A DNA stretch of 64,000 nucleotides, from positions 372,001 to 436,000 of the forward strand of contig NZ_LT594621.1 of assembly GCF_900091655.1 (NCBI RefSeq), written 5' to 3'. Positions 8,949 through 16,595 of the stretch are shown here, one piece after another. The DNA comes from Culturomica massiliensis (GTDB lineage: Bacteria > Bacteroidota > Bacteroidia > Bacteroidales > Marinifilaceae). The notes beneath the pieces were generated by a model. That model saw only the letters and a list, made by a program, of their open reading frames with translations. It had not been told where the DNA came from and made no database searches. How positions within the stretch are numbered: position 1 is the stretch's first letter; each line of letters starts with the position of its first letter. The position numbers and the translations under genes were made by a program.

Positions 8949-10631
8949 ATGGAAACAGCAAACAAAATCAATAACGAACAATTACAAGAGTTGGAACTTT
9001 CTGCAATCGTACCCAGTAACTACAATCCGCGCAAAACCTTTACGGATGAAGATATTACGGAACTTGCCGAAAGTATCCGGGTAAGCGGCGTAATTCAGCC
9101 GATCCGGGTACGTCCGGTTGAGGACGGGAAATTTGAGATCATATGTGGAGAACGCAGGTACAGAGCCTCCCAAAAGGTTGGGAAAAATACGATACCCGCT
9201 ATTGTATGCCGGTATGCCGATAAAGAAGCACGGGAAACGGCTGTTATCGAAAACTTACAAAGAAAGGACGTTTTACCGTTGGAAGAAGCCGAAGGATATA
9301 ACGAACTGATGAAAACAGGGGATTACACAGTACAGAGTTTAGCGCAGGTATGCGGACAATCTGAAAAATACATCCGGGTACGTTTAAAGCTGACAGAACT
9401 AATCGAACCCATAAAACGATTACTGGCTGAAAACAGGGTTTCTTTACCCGTAGCGGTTGAACTTTGCAAATACACAATAGAAATTCAGAAACAAGTGTAT
9501 CAAGATCACCTTAAACCCGATATTCAGAATTGGTGGAATTGGAAGGAATTAAAACCCGCCGAATTATCCAAACGGATCAATGAGGAATACACCAATCAAT
9601 TGAATCATTTTAAATTCGATAAAACAGCCTGTACCGCTTGTTTTAAGAATAGCCAAAACCAAACCCTCTTCAATGACAATTGCGGACGGTGTATGGATCA
9701 GAAATGCCTTGCTTCAAAAAATACATTGTATATCGTAGAGAAAACCATGCGAAAAGTTCAAGAACACCCCGAAGCCCTTTTATGCGTGAGTTGTCAGTTC
9801 GATCAAACAGCAGTCGAGAAATTGAATGATAAAGGCTATGAAGTCAAACACCTGGATAACCTGTACCGCTTTCCTGTTTTGCCAGTTGAACCCCATTTGA
9901 AGGATTATAAGGGAAAAAAAGAATACAAAGCAGCCCTGCAAACATACCGGCAAGCTAAACTTAATTACGCCAATCAAGCGGAAGAAGTAAGGCAATTCAC
10001 TGAAAGTAACCGGTTAATAACCTGCCTTTGCATTACTTTAAATGATATTGAATTATTATATACGGTTACGAATTCAAGCAGTAAGAATAAAGTTAAAACC
10101 CCGGCGGAACTGTTGGATTTTTTGCAGGCAAAAAGTAAAAGAAACGATGAAATCCGGCAGGAGAAAACAATTGCAGACGTGAAAAAACTTGTGCCGGACA
10201 TGGAGTATAAAGGTACATTTTCAGGGGATGAAGAAATGATGCTTTACTTTATCATGCTGGGGTATTTAAAGCGTTCTCATTGGAAAGAGTTAGGATTTAA
10301 AGAAGAAGAAATCTATTATAGTTTGACCGATGAACAACGCTTTAAAATTGCCTCTAACCTGACCGAAGATCTAAAAATTCTCATTTTACGGGACTATATC
10401 AGCGCAAGCATGGAGCGTGCTTACCCGGGAAATATATATACTGACTTCTTATTGAAGTTTACCAAACAACATATTCCCGAACAAGTGAAAGAAGTTGAAA
10501 AGGCATATCAGGATATTTTTGATCAGCAACAGGAACGGATAGACGAAAGGACAGCCGTAGCCCGAGTACAGTTGAAAAAGCAAAAAGACAAGGAAAAAGC
10601 CTCTAAGAAGCAAATGCAAATCGTAGCATAA
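8949..10631 (+). CDS. ParB/Spo0J-family protein
   Basis: A 560-residue protein. Residues 15-110 form the ParB N-terminal CTPase/nuclease-like domain: NPRKTF, GERRYRAS (67-74) and ENLQRKDV (101-108) are the conserved boxes. A helix-turn-helix follows around 128-160. A Cys cluster near residues 225-252 (TACTACFKN...NCGRCMDQKC) could bind zinc. The ~300-residue C-terminal part is not familiar to me, and the protein is much longer than chromosomal ParB. ICE-borne ParB-like proteins may aid maintenance of the excised circle. Its ParA-like counterpart may be TraA at 27.7-28.4 kb. Confidence 0.85.
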   Translation: METANKINNEQLQELELSAIVPSNYNPRKTFTDEDITELAESIRVSGVIQPIRVRPVEDGKFEIICGERRYRASQKVGKNTIPAIVCRYADKEARETAVIENLQRKDVLPLEEAEGYNELMKTGDYTVQSLAQVCGQSEKYIRVRLKLTELIEPIKRLLAENRVSLPVAVELCKYTIEIQKQVYQDHLKPDIQNWWNWKELKPAELSKRINEEYTNQLNHFKFDKTACTACFKNSQNQTLFNDNCGRCMDQKCLASKNTLYIVEKTMRKVQEHPEALLCVSCQFDQTAVEKLNDKGYEVKHLDNLYRFPVLPVEPHLKDYKGKKEYKAALQTYRQAKLNYANQAEEVRQFTESNRLITCLCITLNDIELLYTVTNSSSKNKVKTPAELLDFLQAKSKRNDEIRQEKTIADVKKLVPDMEYKGTFSGDEEMMLYFIMLGYLKRSHWKELGFKEEEIYYSLTDEQRFKIASNLTEDLKILILRDYISASMERAYPGNIYTDFLLKFTKQHIPEQVKEVEKAYQDIFDQQQERIDERTAVARVQLKKQKDKEKASKKQMQIVA

Positions 10632-10641
10632 TTTTTATACC

Positions 10642-10668
10642 GGGGACGGATCGGATCGGACCGTCCCC
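10642..10668. terminator. Hairpin after the ParB-like gene
   Basis: Arms GGGGACGG (10642-10649) and CCGTCCCC (10661-10668) around an 11-base loop, without a strong T-run. It lies between the ParB-like stop and the DUF3873 start, probably separating mRNA segments. Confidence 0.55.
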
Positions 10669-10685
10669 ATAAATATACAAAACAG

Positions 10686-11024
10686 ATGAAATCAGATTGT
10701 ATTTATTATATACCTGCCAATTATGCCGTTTGTGCTACCTGCCAAATCGGGGGGTATTGTCATCGGGTTTGTAAACGCTTTATTCACAAAAACGCTCGAA
10801 ATGTTGAGATAACAAAACAAGGAGTAAGCACAACACAAGCTGGACAGGAAAAGTTTGTTTATTTTCAACCGGCACATCCAAAGAAAACCTATGTACAATA
10901 CGATTACAGGACACCGGAAGGGAAACTGTTTTCCTGTGTTAAACAAACTCTTAATGAATGCAGGGCAAGCCGGGATCAATGGCTGGAAAGTAATAACCAT
11001 AAAAAGAAAAATGATGAAAATTGA
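10686..11024 (+). CDS. DUF3873 family protein
   Basis: A 112-residue protein. Residues ~40-101 (GVSTTQAGQEKFVYFQPAHPKKTYVQYDYRTPEGKLFSCV...CRASRDQWL) match the DUF3873 family found in Bacteroidota conjugative transposons. The first 35 residues carry five cysteines (C5, C16, C19, C25, C29), a possible zinc-binding extension. The function is unknown. The next gene overlaps its 3' end. Confidence 0.7.
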   Translation: MKSDCIYYIPANYAVCATCQIGGYCHRVCKRFIHKNARNVEITKQGVSTTQAGQEKFVYFQPAHPKKTYVQYDYRTPEGKLFSCVKQTLNECRASRDQWLESNNHKKKNDEN

Positions 11025-11274
11025 AATAGAAAACGGAGTAAGATGGCTATCTGGTGACGGAGCATCAGAGGCTTTTGTGACGATTATCAACATTCTTTGC
11101 AATGCACCAACACCGGATGACTTTAGGAAGTCGTTACAGTTGTGGGATTCGAAGGGTAGTTTAAGTTGGCATTTTAAATGGGGATTCGGAAACAGCCATT
11201 TTTGGCTTAAACAAAGAACAACCCCCGGAAAGATTAAAGTGAACGAAAAAAGAGTTTTAATAGCCCGATTCTGA
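11011..11274 (+). CDS. Small ICE protein of unknown function
   Basis: About 87 residues (MMKIEIENGVRWLSGDGASEAF...). The start at 11011 or 11014 overlaps the end of the DUF3873 gene, which suggests translational coupling. The longer open frame starting upstream translates out-of-frame DUF3873 sequence and is not preferred. It is aromatic-rich near the C-terminus (SWHFKWGFGNSHFWL). There is no signal peptide and I recognise no family. A terminator follows. Confidence 0.6.
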   Translation: MMKIEIENGVRWLSGDGASEAFVTIINILCNAPTPDDFRKSLQLWDSKGSLSWHFKWGFGNSHFWLKQRTTPGKIKVNEKRVLIARF

Positions 11275-11281
11275 ATTGAAT

Positions 11282-11318
11282 TGCCCGTACAAAAAAACTG
11301 TGCGGGCAGTTCTTTTTT
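11282..11318 (+). terminator. Rho-independent terminator
   Basis: Arms TGCCCGTAC (11282-11290) and GTGCGGGCA (11300-11308), with one G-T pair, are followed by a T-rich run. It ends the ardA-side operon. Confidence 0.75.
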
Positions 11319-11371
11319 TGCCAGTCGTCGCAAAAAAAGAACCAAAAAAAAGACTTACACCCCGAAGGGGT

Positions 11372-11480
11372 AAATGCCCGAATACGCCCGTATCCGGGCA
11401 ATTGATTTTATATAAAAGTTATATGCAATTATCAAATTAAAACATAATTTGTATCTTTGGAAATAGATTGTTATAAATCA
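11372..11480 (+). promoter_or_regulatory. Duplicated promoter region, copy A
   Basis: This stretch is homologous to 13431-13530. Both share ATGCCCGAATAC, TTTATATAAAAG, TTATCAAA, the -7 box TATCTTTG (11452-11459) and AATAGATTGTTATAA. It lies about 110 bases before the CoiA-like gene. Two copies before two separate genes in the same element suggest a shared regulator or sigma-factor input. A -33 TTTG is not obvious. Confidence 0.55.
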
Positions 11481-11568
11481 CTAATAAATAAAAATGGCTT
11501 GATTTTAGCCATCATTGGGATAGTTTCAATGGTGATGTGACAGCAGGAAGGAAATAAAAGATAAGATC

Positions 11569-12696
11569 ATGATTCAGTTTCACAATGCGACCGATACAGA
11601 CGGTAAAATGATCCATATAGACGAGGTGACACAGGATAATCGTGCCGAACATTATTTTTGTATAGGATGCGGAAAGGAAATGAGTGCCGTTTTGGGTGAA
11701 AAGAGGGAACACCATTTCAGGCACAAAGAAGCCACTTGTAGTTGGGAAAGTTATCTACACCAATTAGGCAAAAAATTAATCAAACAAAGATTTGAAACGT
11801 CAACTGAATTTATTGTACAATATTATGGTCAAAGTACCTGTCAGAAATGGGAGGAATGCAAGCTGAGAAAGTCTTGTGGACAATTGAAATGCCAGTCAAA
11901 ATTATTGTTTTCGGTTGATCTTAAGAACAATTACGACACTTGCGAGGAAGAAGCAGGGTACAAGGGATTTCGGGCTGATTTAAAACTAACGCACAGTGAG
12001 TATCCTGAACGTGAACCGATTTTTTTAGAAATTTTTGTGACTCATGAATGCAAATCCGATAAGATCGCATCGGGGATTAAAATTATTGAGATAAAAATCG
12101 ATTCAGAACAAGATGCACGTCGACCAATTATAGAAAATGAAGGCTCTATGGTCGAGCCAAAACCATATATTCCTTATAATGTCAAAACTATACCACCGAT
12201 ACGATTTTATAATTTCGAGCGAAATGTGACACCGGAATACCTTTTAAATCGATTTTGTTTGTATCGTGACGAGAACGGGCTATTACGTGGACGTTGCGAA
12301 CAAAATAAAATCACCTGCCAGAATGTCGAAACGGAACACAACGATCTCTCACTTTTTGAGGTTGCAATTTTAGAGAAATCAGTTCCAAACAAACAGAAAT
12401 ACAGTTTGAATTATTTAGGTATGGCTTTAGCAATCAATAAAGGATTTAAAATAAGGAATTGTTTTTTCTGTAATCGGTACAGAAGTTGTAGCTTGCCTGT
12501 ACAAATAAATTCCCAAACAGGTAAACCTTCGGTTATTCGTGTTCCGAATCATAAAATTTCAAAAGACTTAGATAGAACTAAGATTGCATCGTCATGTTCA
12601 AACTATCAAACTGACAATTATTTATGCAGCCGTATTATTTCCTCATTCAACCCCGATACATATTGGGAATGGTTGCGGGATCACGAAAACTTTTGA
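11569..12696 (+). CDS. CoiA-like protein with predicted nuclease domain
   Basis: A 375-residue protein. Residues ~30-55 (YFCIGCGKEMSAVLGEKREHHFRHK) match the N-terminal zinc-finger-like region of competence protein CoiA. Downstream, GFRADLKL and PIFLEIFVTHE resemble the acidic beta-strand motifs of a PD-(D/E)XK nuclease core, which CoiA-like proteins carry. More Cys pairs lie near residues 96-111 and 300-308. In an ICE it may act on incoming single-stranded DNA; that is inference. It is preceded by promoter copy A and followed by a structured intergenic region. Confidence 0.6.
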   Translation: MIQFHNATDTDGKMIHIDEVTQDNRAEHYFCIGCGKEMSAVLGEKREHHFRHKEATCSWESYLHQLGKKLIKQRFETSTEFIVQYYGQSTCQKWEECKLRKSCGQLKCQSKLLFSVDLKNNYDTCEEEAGYKGFRADLKLTHSEYPEREPIFLEIFVTHECKSDKIASGIKIIEIKIDSEQDARRPIIENEGSMVEPKPYIPYNVKTIPPIRFYNFERNVTPEYLLNRFCLYRDENGLLRGRCEQNKITCQNVETEHNDLSLFEVAILEKSVPNKQKYSLNYLGMALAINKGFKIRNCFFCNRYRSCSLPVQINSQTGKPSVIRVPNHKISKDLDRTKIASSCSNYQTDNYLCSRIISSFNPDTYWEWLRDHENF

Positions 12697-12808
12697 ATGG
12701 GCTGACTTCGTATCGAAACTGATATAACCTATACCATAGATTTATGGGGTAAAATAACAATATTCAAGTATGGGTATTTGATTTACCCTTATTGTTTTTA
12801 CAAAGTTA

Positions 12809-12919
12809 TTGTTTGTCAAGAACAAGTAGCAAGGTCAGTGCCCTGCGGGTTTTGCAAACAATATGCCGCTTTGCAGCATATTCTTCACAAAAACCTTGCA
12901 TGAAGTTCTTGACAAACAA
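12809..12919. repeat. Nested inverted repeats between the coiA-like and radC-like genes
   Basis: A perfect 15-base inverted repeat, TTGTTTGTCAAGAAC (12809-12823) against GTTCTTGACAAACAA (12905-12919), encloses further pairs: GCAAGGT with ACCTTGC, and AATATGC with GCATATT. The whole could fold into one long branched structure. It contains GCCCTGCGGGTTTTGCAAA (12840-12858), nearly identical to 7865-7883. It could be a structured RNA, a binding-site cluster or a replication/transfer-related site. Confidence 0.6.
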
Positions 12920-12963
12920 GGGAAAGAAGCAAAAAAATAAGTGTTCATCTTAAAATTTTTGCT

Positions 12964-13413
12964 ATGAAAACAAATCATCTACCTTTCCCGGAAATAACGA
13001 TTCATTATAAAGATAAGAATATAGAGAAAAGACCGTGTATAACCAAATCGACAGAAGCAATTGATATATTACGTCCCTATTATAAAGAATGTATGCAGCA
13101 CCATGAGGAATTTTGGGTGTTATATCTGAACACGAGAAACCAGGTGTTAGGCGTTTCCTGTGTCGCCAAAGGCGGTATAGATAAAATGTTGATCGATAAC
13201 CGCATTGTTTTACAAATTGCCCTTAAAACGAACGCGACAGGGATAATTGTTTCACATAATCATCCGACAGGGAATAATCATCCGAGTACTCAGGATGATA
13301 CGATTACGGGAAAATTGAAAGATGCCTGTCATTTGTTGGATATTCGATTATACGATCACTTGATTGTTACAGAAGACAGTTATTATAGCTATACGGATGA
13401 AGGGGTGCTTTAA
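12964..13413 (+). CDS. RadC-like JAB/MPN-domain protein
   Basis: A 149-residue protein covering only the JAB (MPN+) domain of RadC. The metal motif SHNHPTG (His98, His100) with a downstream Asp (PSTQDD, Asp111) and an upstream Glu (about residue 48-49) is intact. Chromosomal RadC also has a helix-hairpin-helix region, which is absent here, as in many ICE- and prophage-borne copies. The function of these proteins is unsettled. Its terminator overlaps the stop codon. Confidence 0.85.
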   Translation: MKTNHLPFPEITIHYKDKNIEKRPCITKSTEAIDILRPYYKECMQHHEEFWVLYLNTRNQVLGVSCVAKGGIDKMLIDNRIVLQIALKTNATGIIVSHNHPTGNNHPSTQDDTITGKLKDACHLLDIRLYDHLIVTEDSYYSYTDEGVL

Positions 13414-13425
13414 CCCCTTTTTTAG
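13400..13425 (+). terminator. Terminator overlapping the radC-like stop codon
   Basis: Arms AAGGGGT (13400-13406) and ACCCCTT (13413-13419) followed by a T-run. The TAA stop codon (13411-13413) lies at the loop and arm boundary. Confidence 0.75.
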
Positions 13426-13430
13426 TGTAA

Positions 13431-13530
13431 AATGCCCGAATACATCGGTATCCTGCAATTTGTTTTATATAAAAGATGTATGCTGTTATCAAAATGAAAC
13501 ATAGTTTCTATCTTTGCAAATAGATTGTTA
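13431..13530 (+). promoter_or_regulatory. Duplicated promoter region, copy B
   Basis: The counterpart of 11372-11480 with the same blocks, including -7 box TATCTTTG (13509-13516) and AATAGATTGTTATAA. It lies directly before the 97-residue protein at 13552. Confidence 0.55.
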
Positions 13531-13551
13531 TAACTTAAAAAATGATAAATT

Positions 13552-13845
13552 ATGAGAGTACTAATAGAACAATATGAACTTGTGAAAGAAACGCAATACA
13601 TATTTGAAGACATTGATAGTAGAATTATCGGAAGAATTTATAAAGTTATAATAGGGGTTAATGCACAATATATGTGGACACTTAGCCACTATTGCCGATT
13701 AGAAGACGAAATGGATGTATATATACCTTCTGCTCCATTTGGACAAACATTAGATGAAATTGAATTTAAGCTTGGACAATATGTGGAGAGATTTAAGAAA
13801 GCTATTGATTGGAAAGTAAATACGTCGTTTAGTTTTTCTGATTAG
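13552..13845 (+). CDS. Hypothetical 97-residue protein
   Basis: A soluble protein (MRVLIEQYELVKETQYIFEDIDSRIIG...) with no signal peptide or membrane segment and no family I recognise. It is preceded at a normal distance by promoter copy B and followed by a very long perfect stem-loop, so it is probably a real single-gene transcript. It is the last plus-strand gene before the convergent transfer operon. Confidence 0.6.
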   Translation: MRVLIEQYELVKETQYIFEDIDSRIIGRIYKVIIGVNAQYMWTLSHYCRLEDEMDVYIPSAPFGQTLDEIEFKLGQYVERFKKAIDWKVNTSFSFSD

Positions 13846-13978
13846 ATTCTATAATTTACACGATTGGATGCATCAATCATGTGGATTGAAGAATCCACAA
13901 TTATAAAATTTTTTGGTTTTGATGTTCAGAAAAGAAGTAGCATAATTATTACTCTTTAATACTGACAGAGAAGCGAAA

Positions 13979-14023
13979 GAATCAAATAAGGTGTATAATG
14001 GGACTATACACCTTATTTGATTC
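13979..14023. terminator. Very strong bidirectional stem-loop between convergent operons
   Basis: Arms AATCAAATAAGGTGTATA (13980-13997) and its perfect complement at 14005-14022 extend by one G-C pair outward, giving 19 base pairs with a 7-base loop. It lies between the plus-strand 97-residue gene and the end of the minus-strand transfer operon, so it probably terminates both. Confidence 0.7.
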
Positions 14024-14034
14024 ATAGAATATTA

Positions 14035-14436
14035 TCAATCTTTCTTTCCGTCATTTTGGAAAGATACCCGATATGCTAATTCCTTTCCGAAATTATCCGT
14101 AAAGACAAAATCTAACGTCTGTGTTTCTTCACAACGGGAGGTGTACAGCAGAGTAAAAGTATCCTCAACATTGTAATAACGGTTTACCGTATAAGGCTGT
14201 CCCTTATCGTTTGTTAGTGTTCCTTTTCCGTCCGTTTGAAAGAACCGGAATGAATAGATCGCATTGTCATATACGGCATCCCTTATGATCATAAACTCAA
14301 TAGGTACTGTTTCCCCTTTCTGGATTTTTTGAGGAACGGGCAGCGTCTGAATACTATAATCGTAATCCTGCTTAATGGTTAGCTCGTCAGAACAGGAATA
14401 TAAAACAGCCAGTAAGCATATTATAATGATTTTCAT
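14035..14436 (-). CDS. traQ: Conjugative transposon protein TraQ (DUF3872)
   Basis: A 133-residue lipoprotein-like protein (signal ending LYSCS). The conserved DUF3872 segments are present: DYDYSIQTLPVPQKIQKGETVPIEF, then SFRFFQTDGKGTL, LLYTSRCEETQTLDFVFTDNFGKEL. TraQ is the usual last gene of the CTnDOT-type transfer operon. Its start overlaps the stop of the preceding fimbrillin-like gene by 4 bases. TraP, the primase-like protein often found before TraQ, is not seen. Confidence 0.85.
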   Translation of the reverse strand: MKIIIICLLAVLYSCSDELTIKQDYDYSIQTLPVPQKIQKGETVPIEFMIIRDAVYDNAIYSFRFFQTDGKGTLTNDKGQPYTVNRYYNVEDTFTLLYTSRCEETQTLDFVFTDNFGKELAYRVSFQNDGKKD

Positions 14437-15497
14437 ATTTCTTTAGGAATAAAGTTAGCAATAAAGCGGGAGTATTTCGTTACCGGGAAAGAATAATTTA
14501 ATTCCGTCGATACCTTCGGTAATTCTTCACTCCAAATGCCGTCAGGTGTATAATACCAACCTTCTAATTGGTAACCGGGAGCGGGTATTGCTGTTATCGT
14601 TACTATTTCTCCGTGTTTATATATCCCGGCTCCGCTGACACGACCTGAACCTCTTTGTTTGACATATACCCGGTACATCATCTCTGCGGGAAACGTACTT
14701 GTCGTACCGGAGGTTAGAGGAACGTCCGTTATTGTTTGGAAGGGTAGGGAATGATCGTTGCTATTGGCTGTCATATAAAGTTGTGTTGAAGCCGGCAAAA
14801 TTTGTTCGGGAAGCAAAGCCCTGAATGTATATGCGTTTGTTGTTTCATGTAAAGGATACATATTAATCGTGTATTTTTTCCCGGTAGCCTCCACTGTCCC
14901 CGTTGCAAGATTGCCCCGGCAATTACAATAGGCAGAAGACAGGGAAACAGAACGTATTTTAATACCCTGCTCTTTGCGAAGTTGAAAATCTACGGCTGCC
15001 ATTTTGCGGCTAAAATTTAATCCGACCGAAGACGTATTGCCCCATATACCTAATGCCTTTGCAAACAGGACATCATGCTGTTTGTATTTTACCATTGAAT
15101 TTTGCTGATAATCCAATTTAAAATCTATGGCTTGTGGATCATAATTTTTCTCCGTATAGGGGTAATAAGCGTATATATCGTAATAATCAATGCGGGACAG
15201 GCATATTTCATCCTCTTTTGAAACGGGTAACAAGTTACCGTTATAATCTATCCGGTATCGCCTGTTAATGGCATAACTTGCGGTATTCAGCAATCCCGGA
15301 ATATCGGGGGATAACCTTTCAACGGCATATATCCCGATCTCGTCCCCCGGTTCAAAGGAGGTATCTGTTGTCCGTGTCGGGGTTCCCGGAGCAACAAAGA
15401 AGGTTGCTGCCTTTTTGATCTCTTGTTCTTTTAATCCATTTTCCTTACAACTGAAAATGACAAGGAAAAGACATAGTGTATATATTGCTCTTTTCAT
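14433..15497 (-). CDS. Fimbrillin-family lipoprotein with C-terminal InlB B-repeat-like domain
   Basis: A 354-residue protein with a lipoprotein signal (FLVIFSC). Residues ~30-260 resemble the Mfa/fimbrillin fold: a TRTT segment after the signal, DEIGIYA, YDIYAYYPYTE, and NFSRKMAAVDFQL. The last ~85 residues (YRVYVKQRGSGRVSGAGIYKHGEIVTITAIPAPGYQLEGWYY...) match the divergent InlB B-repeat domain, a cell-surface module. It lies inside the transfer operon between TraO and TraQ, overlapping TraQ by 4 bases, so it is co-expressed with conjugation. A surface adhesin or pilus-tip role in mating-pair contact is an inference. Confidence 0.75.
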   Translation of the reverse strand: MKRAIYTLCLFLVIFSCKENGLKEQEIKKAATFFVAPGTPTRTTDTSFEPGDEIGIYAVERLSPDIPGLLNTASYAINRRYRIDYNGNLLPVSKEDEICLSRIDYYDIYAYYPYTEKNYDPQAIDFKLDYQQNSMVKYKQHDVLFAKALGIWGNTSSVGLNFSRKMAAVDFQLRKEQGIKIRSVSLSSAYCNCRGNLATGTVEATGKKYTINMYPLHETTNAYTFRALLPEQILPASTQLYMTANSNDHSLPFQTITDVPLTSGTTSTFPAEMMYRVYVKQRGSGRVSGAGIYKHGEIVTITAIPAPGYQLEGWYYTPDGIWSEELPKVSTELNYSFPVTKYSRFIANFIPKEI

Positions 15498-15515
15498 ATC
15501 TTTTTATATTTTGAA

Positions 15516-15538
15516 GAACGGGGCAATTTGCCCCGTTC
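15516..15538. other. Intergenic hairpin in the fimbrillin cluster
   Basis: Arms GAACGGGGCA (15516-15525) and TGCCCCGTTC (15529-15538) with a 3-base loop, no T-run. It lies just upstream of the start of the InlB-repeat fimbrillin gene and may stabilise or segment the mRNA. Confidence 0.5.
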
Positions 15539-15541
15539 CTG

Positions 15542-16474
15542 TTAAGGTAAAGTGATGCTACCGTTAATACCGTCCGTCCAGTTTGTAATCGTTATATTCG
15601 ATGTAATCAGGGCTTTCCCCGATAATTTTACCGTATAAGTATTTTTTGTACCCGAAGCCCAAACCGTACCTGCCGGAACATAATAGGTATAAACTTTTCC
15701 GTCAATGGTGAAATAGATAACCACATTCCCGGTTTCCTGAATAGAAGATACGGGCATGACCATAAACTTAGGTAATGTTTTTTCATGACCGGTAGGTGCT
15801 GAACCCAGCATCCGGGATAAGGTGTGTGCATGAGCCTGATTTTTTCCGGCTGTTCCCGTAATTGCTCCGGTTTCTAAATTTAATTTGCCTTCGCTGAATA
15901 GTACCGACCTTCCGATACAATTAGCTACTTCTATTTTGGTCAATTCCGCAGCACCGGTGTAATTCTCCACATAAACGTCAAAAATTAATAAACTCAAAGC
16001 ATGCTGCATTGACAAGCTAACCTGGGAATTAGAGTTGTTAATGTCGGTTTGTCCTGCGGTATGTGTACCTATTAAGTAATCGGTTTGCGTATTATGTTCT
16101 ATCGGAATGCTTGTACCGTCGGTATTTTCAGAGGTATACGGATAATAAGCGTAAACTTTAGCAGGAGCAGGACTTAAATAAACAGTTGGGGATAATACCC
16201 AATGATTTATATTTAGGGTCGCTTTTACGTTTGCGTATGCACTTACCCCATTATAATGATTCGATATATTTCCCGAGGTTATAAATAAACCGATTTCCGA
16301 ATTATCGGGGAAGGAACTGATCGTTGCCCGTGTCCCGGCAGAGGCTAAAACAGTCGGATTGATCTCTAAAACTGCCGGAATGTCGTTTGTAAGTTCTGTC
16401 AGATTGCCTTTATGGCAACTAATCAAGCAGGCGGCTAACGCTGCTGTAATAAAAATTAAAATACGATTTTTCAT
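15542..16474 (-). CDS. Fimbrillin-family (Mfa-like) lipoprotein
   Basis: A 310-residue protein with a lipoprotein signal (AACLISC). The arrangement AGTRATI, SEIGLFITSGN, KVYAYYPYTSENTDG, QVSLSMQHALSLLIFDVYV and a C-terminal NTYTVKLSGKALITSNITITNWTDG is that of Bacteroidota fimbrillin/Mfa-like proteins, which are built from two transthyretin-like domains and polymerise after proteolysis. It is the likely main subunit of this three-gene cluster. A leader motif CCACTTAAAATCCT sits 7 bases before its start codon. Confidence 0.8.
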   Translation of the reverse strand: MKNRILIFITAALAACLISCHKGNLTELTNDIPAVLEINPTVLASAGTRATISSFPDNSEIGLFITSGNISNHYNGVSAYANVKATLNINHWVLSPTVYLSPAPAKVYAYYPYTSENTDGTSIPIEHNTQTDYLIGTHTAGQTDINNSNSQVSLSMQHALSLLIFDVYVENYTGAAELTKIEVANCIGRSVLFSEGKLNLETGAITGTAGKNQAHAHTLSRMLGSAPTGHEKTLPKFMVMPVSSIQETGNVVIYFTIDGKVYTYYVPAGTVWASGTKNTYTVKLSGKALITSNITITNWTDGINGSITLP

Positions 16475-16480
16475 ATTAAA

Positions 16481-16494
16481 AGGATTTTAAGTGG
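16481..16494 (-). promoter_or_regulatory. Leader motif before the fimbrillin gene
   Basis: The plus strand reads AGGATTTTAAGTGG, so the mRNA carries CCACUUAAAAUCCU ending 7 bases before AUG. It is perfectly complementary over 14 bases to the candidate small RNA at 36634-36647. Pairing would cover the ribosome-binding region. Confidence 0.55.
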
Positions 16495-16523
16495 ATAATT
16501 CTTAGGGAATGATTGATTTATAG

Positions 16524-16549
16524 TTGTTTTCCCATTCCCCGGAAAACAA
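16524..16549. other. Intergenic hairpin
   Basis: Arms TTGTTTTCC (16524-16532) and GGAAAACAA (16541-16549) with an 8-base loop, between the DUF5119 gene and the fimbrillin gene. There is no T-run on the minus strand. Confidence 0.5.
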
Positions 16550-16595
16550 GGTTCATTGAAGAATTACGTTTTCATGATCATGAGTTTTAAGGTGG

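Noticed and set aside
10692..11345. 217-codon minus-strand frame
   Set aside because: It lies opposite the DUF3873 gene, the small 87-residue gene and their terminator, and has no signal or family.
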